NCBI GenBank assembly: GCA_016647705.1
Contig: CM028339.1
Coordinates: forward strand, 25,087,803 to 25,151,802
DNA length: 64,000 nt
DNA from: Eucommia ulmoides
Taxonomy: Eukaryota > Streptophyta > Magnoliopsida > Garryales > Eucommiaceae
Direction of reading: 5' to 3'
Shown here: piece after piece, positions 23,809 through 35,340 of the stretch
How positions within the stretch are numbered: the first letter of the stretch is position 1
Layout of the letters: every line of letters begins with the position of its first letter
Made by a program: the position numbers and the translations under genes
Notes under the pieces: model-generated
Databases searched by the model: none
Told to the model about the DNA's origin: nothing
What the model saw: the letters and a program-made list of their open reading frames with translations, nothing else

Positions 23809-23880
23809 CCAAACTAATGAAGAGAGAGAAAAAAAACATAAAAAAGTGTGCATTAATGTGCAAGTAACGTATGCTGACGA

Positions 23881-24700
23881 AGTAGACAGAGCTCAAGTTG
23901 GAGCTTAATCTGATCTTAAGGCAAGTTAACCAGATGGACTCAATGCTGAGCTGTCTGCTGGCACCTCAGTAGCGGATGTAGATGGAAGCTCTTCACCTTT
24001 AGTATTTTATTTTTCTTCATCAGTAGCATATTTTCCTTCTGCTTCATCCTCGTCCGACCCCTTATGTTGCCATTTATGAACATGCGAACTTCCCCAAATC
24101 CCAATCTATTATCATTATTGTGGCAATAATCATAGAGTTGTTAGTTAAAGAACTGTTACTTAGGTAATGCAATGACTCTTTCCTTATTAGGTGGAGTCGT
24201 TACAATTACTCCTGAGTAAGAATAGCGGTGGCACTATGTCTTGGGAGTCATAATCTTGACTAGGGCGAGGAGTTGAAGGCTGAAGAGTCGAGTTCCCCTA
24301 ATCGGGTTGATGTTGTAGTCGACTTGTTCGGGGTGAAATGCTATCCAGGGTGGTACTCATTTCGAGGTAGGCATTCAGTCAGTTCACATCTCATTGTACC
24401 TTTCACACGCATGGCGACGACTTGGATCTCCTCTGATTTTTCCTCTTTAGAGGTGTCAACTAAAAAAAAAAAAAAGTGAGTGCACAACTGCTATTACAAG
24501 ATACTTCAAATGTGTGTAGTGTGTTTTTTATTTGTAGGACCCGAAAAAGTAAATATGATATGCCCATATCTATGATTTTGTCTTTTGATCTCGGAGCACG
24601 CTACGGTTTGACTTTCAATTATGAAGTGTCATTACACTGCCTTTCGTTAGTCTAAAACCATCTTCCTTCTTCCCATAGCTTTCTCTCCCACTAAACTGTA
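23881..24700. other. Spacer, no gene assigned
   Basis: Moderately GC-balanced sequence without a recognisable protein. A plus-strand frame of 68 codons at 24273-24479 ends in an A-run and matches nothing I know. It could be further Tat-like LTR or untranslated sequence. Confidence 0.3.
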
Positions 24701-24710
24701 CCATTTCAAA

Positions 24711-26512
24711 GATCTAATACCACTTACACACCCTTTAACTGTTGACCGAAACTATCGGATCCCCTCAATTTTAAAAACTATATGGGAGACCCCTTGAACT
24801 ATTTGGCCAAAAGATACTGAGACCCTTGTTCATTTTTTATTCCAAAAATACCCTTGGAAAATTCAACTAATATTTTGTTTTACTAAATTAACCCTACTCT
24901 CTTTATCTAAATATTAAATTTCCCTTGTATTAAATGTGATGGTTCAAAATAAAAGTTAATAAAATCTTAAGGGTGTATATTGTAATTAAAGGTTAGTCTT
25001 TTCATCTTCTTCGTCCAGCCCTAAATCCACAACTACCATCACTACCACCACATCCTCCTACCAACTGTCGCCATACCGACGGTGAACACCACCACCACAT
25101 CCTCCATTTCTCAATTTATCTCCTCTCATCTCCTCTCATCTCTCTCTTTCTTTTTCCCTCTTCCCTAACCCATCTTCTCCTACCCATTCATGCTCCCTTC
25201 CCTATTTGAAACATCAACACCGTCGAACACCACCAGCAAAACAAACAACATCGCCGAACAACACCACCGAAGTGAACACCACCACCAAAACAAACAACAA
25301 CACCGTCGAACTGAACACCACCACTGCCGAACAATATCATCGATCGAACCGAACACCACCACCACCGCCAAACACTACTGCTGAACGCCAACATTGTCGA
25401 ACACCACATCACTACCATTATTGAATGCCAACATCTCCAAACACCACAACACGCCTCAACAGCTCCTGGGAGATTGAAGAATCAGAACTCTAATTGTACG
25501 AGGAAGATGGAGAATGGTTCATTTTCCCTACCAAATCCCAAACCTTAGCTGGAGAATGTGTGCTCACTTATTTATAGAATATGAGATTTAGTGTACTCAA
25601 ATTGATTCGCCCCCAAATTCAGTCTCAATTCAAATCGATTCAACTTTTCGTCTTGAAAATCATCCAAGTTTCTTGTTTCCAATCGTGAATTATTTGAAAG
25701 GAGAATTAGGGTTTTGTTTGGCTTGCAGTAATCGAAGACGAAGAAAGAAAGGTCAAGAATAGATTTGGACAAAGAGGACCACGTTGTCTGCGATGTGGTT
25801 GGTAGTGGTGTGGTTGGTGGTTGAAAATGGTATCGGCGGTGGTGTCGTCTTGGTTACCAGTATCCCCCTTTCTTCATTATCGTCGCGCCACATCCCCGTA
25901 CCCCCGACATCATTATCGTCCCTTTCGCCTGCAAACCCCAATCTATTTCCCCGAGATTCACGTCCAACGGAGTTCTTTCCCAACCGTCGCCGCAGATCCA
26001 TTGTTGCGACGGATCCTTTGCGGCGATGGATTCTCACAACTTTCACTTCATTTTTTTTTCTTTAGATGGTGTTATTGGGGGTTGAATGGATTTTCTCCAT
26101 TTCTTCCTTTTATTTTCTTTTAATTTTTTTTCTTCATCTGGGTAGGTTATTGAAGCTAAAGAAGAATCAGAGTAGGATGAACTGATGAAGAAGATGAACA
26201 GGTGATTGTGATTTGGAACACACACTTTTGACCCTTAAATTTTACATTAGTGTTAAAATGCAATTTGATGGGTATAAAGTGTCATTAACCCAAGATGGGA
26301 AGAAAAAAAAAATTTAAAGGAAAGAGATAAGGGCAATTTGGTCATTTACTATCTTAGATTATTTTATTATTTTTGTGATTCAAATTAGTAAGGGAAAAAT
26401 GGCCAGTTCATTAAAAAAAGCTCCGGCAGGAGGTCGTCGTGGTAGTTTTGAAAGTTAGAGGGATGTATATGGAATATCACTATACTTGAGGGGGTGTAAG
26501 TGGTATTAACCC
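24711..26512. mobile_element. Mutator-like (MULE) element, 1802 bp, non-autonomous
   Basis: The left end GATCTAATACCACTTACAC and the reverse complement of the right end GGGTTAATACCACTTACAC begin terminal inverted repeats that stay alignable for about 70 bases. The flanks carry an identical 10-bp direct repeat, CCATTTCAAA (24701-24710 and 26513-26522). Inverted repeats of this size with a 9-10 bp target duplication are diagnostic of Mutator-type elements. The interior has no transposase. It has a (CACCAC/AACACC)-rich stretch (25020-25440) and a GC-richer part (25790-26060), which might be captured host exons but which I do not recognise. Confidence 0.82.
25020..25440. repeat. CAC/ACC-triplet-rich stretch in the MULE
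   Basis: Imperfect ACCACC, GAACACC and CCGAACA triplet runs dominate. The open frames on both strands here (Thr/His/Asn-rich on plus, Val/Trp/Cys-rich on minus) follow from the triplet bias and are not taken as genes. Confidence 0.6.
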
Positions 26513-26842
26513 CCATTTCAAATGCAAAACTTTTTTTTTTGTTTTTTTAAAAAAAATCTTTACTTAAATTTCTCAATTTTTTTTATTCTTATATGAAAAG
26601 GGGTTGAAATTGATAGCATATAGGCCTCTCCAAAAAGCCCGAAGTCTGCCGGGCTTGGCTCGGCTCGAGCCCAGAATTAGGGCCGCCCGAGCCCATAGGA
26701 CTTCCAGTTGGATTCGGGCTTTGAATATTTTATAGAATCCCGACCCAAAACCCGAGCTCAAAGCTCGATTTTTGGGCTAACTGAGGCTCGACTTTCAAGG
26801 CCCGTAATATACACACACACACACATACACACTAGCATATAA

Positions 26843-26862
26843 CTCGTGCCTGAAGGCACGAG
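26843..26862 (-). other. Helitron A 3' hairpin
   Basis: CTCGTGCCT (26843-26851) and AGGCACGAG (26854-26862) form a perfect 9-bp stem with a 2-base loop. It lies seven bases inside the CTAG end and is thought to act as the rolling-circle stop signal. Helitron B lacks the left arm of the equivalent stem. Confidence 0.8.
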
Positions 26863-27590
26863 TGTTAAATAACAAAAGAAAAAATGAAGTTGCGTTTCCC
26901 TGCACCAACATACAACAACAATTCAAAGAGAGAATAAAAAAATATTAGTCACTTAAACCTCTCCTTACACCATAACCATTACAACTCAAGCAACAACTCT
27001 AATTGAAACAAAACAAAATATTAATCACCTACCAGTGCTGTAAAGTTTCATAAACCAAATAAACCATAACCACAAACTCAGAAATTAAACCAAGTAATGA
27101 GAAATTAAAGAAAAACAAAATAAGTAAACAAACAATTTTTTATTTTTTATTTTTTAAAAACGCATATAAAAATTGCTTTGAAACAAATTCATAACAAACA
27201 TATCCGAATAAAAATTCCACTAAATAAAAATTTAATCCCCAATAACATTCAACATGAGAAACAAAGTAAAATCTTTGTGAAAAAATTCAATTTGTGAAAA
27301 TGATTGGATCGGAAATTAAATTGCTAATTCACATACGTGTAGAAATCTCCAGTAAGTGAAACTTAATTTCGAACACAAATATAAAAATCCACATAATGTC
27401 CTATCAAATCAAGAGAATTGAACAGATGAATACAAAACAACAGTAAAAATCAAGATTTCTCTTTGTATGTGTTTAAGTGAAGAACTGAGCAAACAGTAAT
27501 GGTGGGTGTACTTGGCTCTATAGACACACGAACTTTGGGAATTGGAAACTGAAATCATGAGATATAATAGAGAAATTATCTCAGCCAAAA

Positions 27591-28313
27591 TGTAATACCC
27601 AAAAAATCTACATTTTTTGAAATATTAATATTTTTGAGTTGTTGTGGATATTATGAAAATTTTAAGGTATAAACAAATATTTGATAATTTTTATGAGGTT
27701 GTAACTGTAATTTTGGGTTTAATGATAATATTATATAATATATAAGGTTTTAAGTATAATTATCATTTGATTTTTTCATTGAGATAAGGATGAGTTCACG
27801 TGTCTTGTAATGAAAATATATATATTTAGAGTATATTATATTATAGATGAATAATAATCATAGAAATAGGTAATGGATTATGGATGGGACAAAAATCGGG
27901 ACAAAAATTGGTAAAAAGAGGAGAAAAAGTTAAAGATATAAAATAAAGATTAATTATTATATATATTATAATATAATATATGTTATTTCATATGTTTAGT
28001 GTGTACACATTGATCTAATAGATTAAGAGAGTTTTCACATGGATAGAGAGGGTTGTCACGATGGAATTGGAGGGAGATCACATAACTCATGTGGACACCA
28101 AGAGGGAGATAAGGTGGAAGGATTTATTGGGGGTAAAGTAGAAAAAAAATAAAAGAATAAAATATTAATAATTATTTTATATAGATAAATAAGCATGTAT
28201 GTGTGTGGGTGGAGGAAAGATGAAATAAATAAAAAAAAAAAAAAAAAAAAAAAGGGGCAGTAGAGCACAAATGGAGAAAGAGAGGAAGAAAATGGGAGCT
28301 GTAGAATATGAAC

Positions 28314-28350
<37 letters not shown>

Positions 28351-28946
28351 GATTTTGAGTAGTTCGCTTTGGATTTCGGCTTCGGATTTCCAGATAGAAT
28401 TTCTAACTCTTTCAATATATGTATTTAATTTTTCTATTATGAGATTTACATTACCATTGTTGTCGAATAATAGTTGTTAATTTTCGTGAAATAATTCTGA
28501 TTACGTGAAAATTATGTGAAAATCATGTTTGGGTATTTTATTTGTTGTGTTATTTTGAGGTTTGATTAAAGACGTGTATTAGAAAGGTTAGAACTTTACT
28601 GCGCGTTGACTCATAACTCCACAGTTTTGATTATAGGGTCAGTGAGAGAAAAACGACGATTGAGGTTTTAGTTGAATTTCTATTTAAAAATTGTAATAGT
28701 TGTATTTATTATTCACCATTGTAAAATTGATTCAATAAATTGATAAATTATAAATTCAATAATTATAATTATCGCCGCTACATTGTAAATTAAAATATTT
28801 TTATAAAATGAATTATTAATTACTTGTCGTCGCTGCATCTTAAAATTTATTAGATTTTATAGAATGAAAATTTAGTCAATCGATGTTAGTGTTATTTCTC
28901 CAAAAGGAGAAATCGTGTGGCGACCCTGAAAAATCGAGTCGTTATA
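27591..28946 (+). repeat. 5' LTR of the CAAAA-flanked retrotransposon
   Basis: Starts TGTAATACCC and ends GTCGTTATA, the mutated form of GTCATTACA in the 3' copy. Compared with the 3' copy it has an extra AT-rich block (about 27810-27990) and an extra block with an A-run and a (TA)n tract (about 28165-28345). Confidence 0.88.
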
Positions 28947-28949
28947 AAG

Positions 28950-28961
28950 TAGTATCAGAGC
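28950..28961 (+). other. Primer binding site, one mismatch
   Basis: TAGTATCAGAGC lies three bases after the 5' LTR and matches the usual TGGTATCAGAGC Met-tRNA complement with one change. Confidence 0.8.
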
Positions 28962-31149
28962 AATTGATCATACCAAATAAATTCATCAAGAGAACAGAGA
29001 CAAGAATATTATTGAGGTATTGACGTCAGTGTCAAATGTTGGCACCAGTGTCAGCTAAAAAAACAAAACAAAACAAAACGAAAAAAAAAAAAACCACTAA
29101 GGTGTTTTTTTGTCGTCAACGTCAATATAAAGTTCAATATTAGAGGAGAAGGCAACTAATTTGTTCTTAATTGACCTAATCCAACATCCCAAATATTGAT
29201 ATTAATCGAATAATGAAGTACAAAAATATTGTTCTACATTAGCTAACTAAAATAAACAATGCGTGACAGGACTTCATATGGAAAGAGTTGACATTTCTGA
29301 AATTGAAGTGCTTAGATAAATGCATATATTTATTTTACTTTTTGAGGCAATGGACATCTATTTAATTCTATATGTTTATTAGTTCTTAAGAATTAAAGTT
29401 ATTTTGGATAGTAAATACAAAGTTTGGTAGGCATGACATTTTTTTTTTGTTCATCATGTAGTTTGGATCAAGTTCTAATTTTGTTATTAGTGAAGTGATT
29501 TAAGTCTAGAATGTCTGAATTAGTTAATTGTTCTAACTTGTCACCATAAATTAGATACAAAAAGGCACTAGATAGGTTTGAAATAAGCTTGGTTACCGCC
29601 CGATGCCCGTTAAGAACTTATGTAATCTTAATTGATTTTTTCATCTACTTTTTATACCTTTTTGAGGCCTGTAGACAACATCAAATACAATTCTATTTTA
29701 ATACTCTAGATTATTTACATTCAAGAACATCGAAAGATGACTAGCGAATTTAACTATGAATTTAGATTTTTTTTTTTTGGAAACATAATACCAACTTTGT
29801 TCCCCACCAAACGATACTGGGATGAAATTGTTACAATTTCCTTTTATATCGTATTAAATTTTATCCAATGTAGATAGATGCGTAGTTTGCTTTGTGTTCC
29901 ATGCTGTCACTGTCATAGGATTTGTAGAGATGGCACCAACAATTACGAACACATCATTTGCTCTATTTAAGTAGGGTCATTACATAAATCGATTTACTTC
30001 AAAGAGCTTGGTTTAGGTAAAACTCAACTGTTAAATAGATTTAATCAAGTTATCCCAAATTTTTTTAAGTCTACCTATCTTTCTTATAGCATTTTGTACT
30101 TGAATCAAATCACATTAAGAATCGAAAAAAAAAAAAAAAAAAGTTGACGAGAAGAAAGAATGCTTTGATATACCTATTGAACGCTATGGTTCTTTCAATC
30201 ATCGAATGCATTTTTTTTAATTGAAGAAGTTCTATGTGATTTGGTAATGAGCTCATTCCCTATCATGCTGCACAACAGAAGTTACCAAGTTGTTCCTCAT
30301 TTTCCTTTTTGGGAGTCATAACCCGCATGTTTAGTCTAGATGGTAAATAATGTAAATGACATTTTCAAGACAATATTGAATGCCCAGCCCTTCAATTTCT
30401 TCCCTATATTCAACCCAATAAAATGACCCAGTATACAAAAATGAGTGCAATAACTAGCATATGTAGCTTTAAGAAGAAATGGTGGTACCATTAGACTTAA
30501 CATTAAGTTTTCTATGCATTATTCCAATTATATGGCATTTTTCTCCTTCCTCCTATATATAGGTGTGTGCAAAAGCACATGCTGATGTATGATTTCTTGG
30601 GTTCTAAAATCTCCACCTTTTTAATATTCTATACTCTTATTCCTCTTATTGTGTCCCTTGAAAGATTCTTCATTATGAAAAAATAAAAATAAAAATTGGA
30701 GGGATGAAAATGAGTACTCCACTTTGTTGTACTTAGATTAACATATTATTTACGTGATGAAAATTAGACCTATTATACATAAATAAATAAATTTCTATTT
30801 GTTGTGTTGATAAGTTTTGGCTCAGTGAGTGTCGTGGACCTTAGGATATGTTATTGAAATGATCGACTTAAATGTGATTATTGTTTTCTATATAAATCGT
30901 AAAATTATATTTTTGTATTAAATTGTAGAAAAAAAAAAAGGTGTTGATGAAAATGAACAATTTTAAGATGATTAATGGATTAAGTAAAATTTGAAAGGTT
31001 GAAAAATTATTTTTTATTATGCTGTTGTGCGGTAGTTGTCTTTTCGTTAAGAGGACATGTCCTGTGAGATATAGATATATGTTGTTACCTGTTAGATAAC
31101 TCCTGCAGGGTGGATATAGTTGTTACCTGTCAGACAAGTCCTGCAGAGT

Positions 31150-31197
<48 letters not shown>

Positions 31198-31789
31198 ACT
31201 TGTCAGACAAGTCCTGAAGGGTGGATATATTATTACCTATTAGGTAAGTCCTATAGGGTGAATATGATAACTCTCGATTGTGAGGTATGGGTGGCAATGA
31301 AGTATGGTATTTTATTATATAAATGTGCATTGACCAGTCGATTTAAATTCAGCTGTTTTATCATGATGATATTTTGTTAAAATTTTGATGTTGACAAGTG
31401 AGTGGTTATATTTTTTTGGAAAATGGGTTTCGATAAAAACACTTAATCCATAAAATATTTTTATATGATGAAGATAATACACCGTTAAAATATTTAGATA
31501 GAGGTTGGTACACTACTAGCGTTAGGTAGGGTTGGAGGCAGTGGTGATTATTAAGACTGTTAGGAGTAGTTATTAACAATATAGGAAGTTGTGACTTTTA
31601 TGATAAAAAAGTGTATACATAAATTTAGTATATTTTAATTGACCAAATATGATTAGTCTTATAATTTATTTGAGGATTATAAATATAATCATTATTGTAA
31701 TTTTAATCAGAATAGCGTAGTGGGAGCGTGGTGGTAACTTTCGGTTATTGTTATTTAACCAAGAGTAACTAACTATAGTATTGTTTTAA
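28962..31789 (+). other. Non-coding interior of the retrotransposon
   Basis: About 2.8 kb with no Gag, protease, RT or integrase similarity on either strand. It is AT-rich, with A/T homopolymers and a four-unit minisatellite at 31085-31262. Confidence 0.6.
31085..31262 (+). repeat. Minisatellite of about 50 bp split by an (AT)n tract
   Basis: Four variants of GTTACCTGTCAGACAAGTCC followed by TGCAGGGTGGATATA. After the second unit an (AT)n run (31150-31193) has expanded from the unit's own TATA end. Confidence 0.8.
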
Positions 31790-32075
31790 ATGAAATTTCG
31801 AGGACGAAATTTGTTTAAGGTATGTAGATTGTAATATCTCGAAAATTTATATTTTTGGAAAATATTATTTTATATAAGTTTAATATTTTTGGGACGATTG
31901 TTGAGCTTATTGGGGATATAATTATTGACGATATAAAATTTTGGTTTTTTGCGATACAATAGTTGCATATGTAATAATGTATTTTAATTCGGCAAATAAG
32001 TTAATTGGAGTAATTCTTAATTATTATTGTTCTGAACAAAATTTCACAAACGATATTTATTTAAGGGGGATAGAT
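31790..32075 (+). repeat. Duplicated PPT and LTR-start segment
   Basis: GGACGAAATTTGTTTAAGG followed by an LTR-like start TGTAATATCTCGAAAA (31830) is repeated in worn form as AACGATATTTATTTAAGGGG followed by the true 3' LTR start (32076). A partial second copy of the internal end and LTR beginning therefore precedes the real 3' LTR. Confidence 0.6.
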
Positions 32076-32551
32076 TTTAACACACAAAAAATTTACATTT
32101 TTGAAAATATTAATATTTTTGAATTGTTGTGGATATTATGAAAATGTTAAGGTATAAACAAATATTTGATCATTTTTATGAGGTTGTAAGTGTAATTTTG
32201 GGTTTAATGATAATATTATGTAATATGTAAGGTGTTAAGTGTGATTATCATTTATTTTTTTGTTGTGATAAGGATGAGTTCACGTGTCTTGTATGATTAC
32301 TATCCATCTATAATATAATATACTTTATATATATATATATGTGTTATTTCATATGTTTAGTGTGTACACTTGGATCTAATAGATTGACAGAGTTGTCACA
32401 TGGATAGAGAGGGTTGTCATGATGGAATTGGAGGGAGATCACATGACTCAAGTGGAAATCAAGAGGGAGATAAGGTGGAAGGATTTATTGGGGTAAAGTA
32501 GAAAAAAAAATTAAAGAATAAAATATTAATAATTATATATATATATATACA
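32076..32551 (+). repeat. 3' LTR, left part
   Basis: Aligns with the start of the 5' LTR, with the first bases worn to TTTAACACAC. It stops at the TA-rich Helitron B insertion point. It lacks about 180 bases present in the 5' LTR. Confidence 0.85.
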
Positions 32552-33469
32552 CTAGCGTATAAAGGCACGGATGAGAAAAAAAAAACCTTAATAAATAATT
32601 TGTATACGACATTTGCTCAATGAACAAAAACATCAAACAAACGGGGCCACAAGAACCCAAAAACAAAAATTTGGGAAATAAAACACTAAGTAATTGCCAA
32701 CACAGATGGAATCTTAATTAGTTCTTAACAATTTATAATTAACTGATCACATAAAATTTATTCAAATGAAATTTTAAACATAAAAATATTTAATGATGAT
32801 TGAACTAAGCTCCAAATGGGCAGTGCATTTGAATTTTCTAAATGGATCTTCTTAAAGAGTACCTATTAAAACACTCAAATTTCAATCTCATAATTTGAAA
32901 AAATAGAAATTAATCTGAATTTTTGAGGAAAAAAATGGAGGCAAAACAATTCAACATTCCAAACCGAAATATGCACACAACATAAACAAAAACAAAAGCA
33001 AACAAACTGAAATATATATGAAGAACTACATAAATCGCGTCAGCTTACATACCGAAACCGTCGGCAGCTTTGGATTGAAGGATAATCGTTGCAGACAGAG
33101 GGAAAAACTGACTCCAATAGTCGACGTTGGATTCTCGCCAGAGAAGATGGTATAGGGAAGAAGAAAAAAATGAGGGAAGTGTAATTTTATTTTTTTAAAA
33201 AAATAAGGGATATATTTGTTAGAATTCAAACAAAAAATAAAATTATTTGTGAAAAAATTAAATACAAACAGAAAATAAAACTTTAAATAATAAAAATAAA
33301 ATATGACTTTTCTTAACCTACAAATATAAGTAGATATAAGTTGGTATAATCGTAAATATTAAAATAGTGAGTTAATGTTTTATTATTTTATTATTATTAT
33401 TATTTTGCAGATGATAAAAGCCACTAACCCACTAACTTTTTACTCTCAAGTTGTCTTAGATTTGGTATT

Positions 33470-33662
33470 TGATCAGGCATGAGGAGACGACACTGCCAGG
33501 GCTGCAACACCGGTTGCGCGTAAGAGAGCGACGATTGGCTCAATGCCTCTAACATACCTTCCAAGTTGCCTAGCCAAGATAAGGGTCGAAGGTCCCAATG
33601 CGCGATTTCTATTGCTTGTAGATATATAATCGTCACCGCCAACAAATCCTAATTGGGAACAT
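33470..33662 (-). pseudogene. Possible captured exon in Helitron B
   Basis: A minus-strand frame without stops reads GFVGGDDYISTSNRNRALG, PSTLILARQLGRYVRG and IEPIVALLRATGVAALAV before a TGA. Base composition is clearly more GC-rich than the neighbours. I do not recognise the protein. It may be a host exon picked up by the Helitron or part of an unknown element gene. Confidence 0.35.
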
Positions 33663-33674
33663 AATAATAATAAT

Positions 33675-33727
<53 letters not shown>
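33662..33727. repeat. (AAT)n microsatellite
   Basis: About 20 AAT/TAA triplets with one interruption near 33676, directly next to the captured-exon candidate. Confidence 0.95.
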
Positions 33728-33729
<2 letters not shown>

Positions 33730-34383
33730 TGGATATATATCATAACCACCAATGGATATATATCAATTTAATGTTCAACAAAAATCAATAGGTAATGTAG
33801 AGCAATTTTTCAGCATAAAAGATGCAGAATTTTTATTAAATAAGCTATTGATCAAACATAAAAACTGCAGAGGGATAAAAAAACAACCACAATAGCCAAA
33901 GACATGAAATGTATCGAACAATTACACCAATCTTCAACCAAACTCCATTGCATCTTTTCATGCTGAACTAACAGACAAAATGATGCATATAAAACAAAAT
34001 TGATGAAAAGATTTCAAAGCTAGATAAAAAAAATAAAAATAAAAATAAAAAATTTAATTAAAAAAAGGGAGAAAAGCAAGGAATTATCACTTACGAATCA
34101 AGAAAGGATAAAGACCAAATTGAAATTATATAACCATTATTTTAAAGAAATTATAACCATTCTTAAACGAATTTGGAACAAATCCAAATTGACAGTAATA
34201 TATTTCTCTTGCATTGTGCTAAACAGGTTCAAAACAAGGTTGTTTTAATTGGTTTGAAGGCCATAAACATACAATGCATAACCAGTGGAAGCCATAACCA
34301 CACTGGAGTGCATAAAAAAATAGCTTCTATGGCTTGAAGGTCATAACCACACTGTGTGTAACCAACAATAAAAAATGAGTGAA

Positions 34384-34645
34384 TTATAGAATATGAAAAT
34401 GAAAGAATGGAATGAGCAAATAGAAAGGGAAGAGAAAACTATCTATCATCAAGGGAAAGAAATGTTGGTAAAGTACTTCTATCTGAGGATCATAATAGGG
34501 AGCAAATGTAGGAACAACATGTACTCGATATTGATCTTTCTCATCCCACACCATTAGGTGATCATCACTCACCAATGCCATCTTTGGATGGCAATCTCTA
34601 TCATGAAAAACAATGAATAAGAATTTCCTCAAGCCTGTAAAAGAA
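34384..34645 (-). pseudogene. Possible captured exon with splice sites in Helitron B
   Basis: On the minus strand, TTTCTTTTACAG (acceptor-like) is followed by an open frame containing FIVFHDRDCHPKMAL, SDDHLMVWDEKDQYRVHVV and PTFAPYYDPQIEVLYQHF. A GTGAGT donor-like sequence lies after KMAL, but the frame also reads on past it. The residue pattern looks like real protein (charged, Trp/His/Cys-containing), unlike the flanks. I cannot assign a family. Confidence 0.4.
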
Positions 34646-35046
34646 AATAGCATTAGAAATCACATAGAAAGGGATATTTCCGTAAGACGACAATTGATTT
34701 TTTTATTTTTTATTTTTGTAGGAAACAAAGAAATAATTTAAGAAGGAAAAAACTAATTGAACATTCTAAACCGAAATATGCACGCAAAATAAACCAAAAC
34801 AAACAAACCAAAATATATATGGAGAAAAGTAACCAAACAAAAATATGCATGCAGGAAAGCCATTCTTAGAAACACTCACTTGAACCTGCTCAAAATGTTT
34901 TCATGAGTTTCACTAACTACTATAGTTGGGGACCTGTTTGTCCAGCTGAATTAAAACAACAATCTGTTGGAGAACTCAAAAATTACCTTTACCGAATCAC
35001 TCGACTGCATACAACATAATTTTTTAGAATCAAAGTTCTTACCTTT

Positions 35047-35340
35047 AGGTCAATTTTGAAGCTTTGTGACCATTATTAGATGCAACTGCAACCGCCTTTT
35101 TGGGAAGGACAACAACCGTTTTGGGAGGATCCGCAACTTTGAGAATAGATTTCTTAGCCAACTGGAGAAGAATTGAGAAATGGTCAGTTCCTGGTGAGTT
35201 GTTAGATTGACATCAAATATTCACTAAATGAAAAGGCATACACTCACTCTCTTCTTTTTCGATTCAATGTCGTCTGAGAAATCTGATTCGAATTATGAAT
35301 TGCTAGAAGACTTGGAAGGAGGCACAACCTTTGCAACCGA
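35047..35340 (-). pseudogene. Captured gene 3' end with one intron in Helitron B
   Basis: Minus-strand exon a ends ...FSDDIESKKKR, followed by a canonical GTGAGT donor. After an 89-base intron ending TTCTTCTCCAG, exon b starts LAKKSILKVADPPKTVVVLP and finishes HKASKLT at a TAA. The joint is in phase 0. Exon a reads TSVAKVVPPSKSSSNS, then one stop, then FESDFSDDIES. The product would be a Lys/Ser/Asp-rich C-terminal tail of the kind seen in nucleolar or chromatin proteins, which is too compositional to name a gene. An intact intron implies capture at the DNA level, which fits Helitrons. Confidence 0.5.

Larger units (their letters stand above)
21182..23880 (+). mobile_element. Tat-like Ty3/gypsy remnant
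   Basis: The region combines the C-terminal end of an integrase (21184-21444), a roughly 115-bp tandem-repeat array (about 21640-22510) and a decayed frame on the opposite strand (23238-23690). Known Tat-lineage elements carry tandem repeats after pol and, in several families, an extra frame that is often antisense, so the combination fits a Tat remnant. No LTR, PBS or PPT could be placed with confidence. The right limit is taken after the TATA-like site of the antisense frame. A purine stretch near 22630 could be a PPT but is unproven. Confidence 0.65.

Noticed and set aside
25180-25424. Thr/His-rich and Val/Trp/Cys-rich frames on opposite strands
   Set aside because: Both arise from ACC/CAC triplet bias within the MULE.
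28056-28415. 119-codon minus-strand frame
   Set aside because: It is produced by A-run and (TA)n sequence within the LTR and is absent from the partner LTR.
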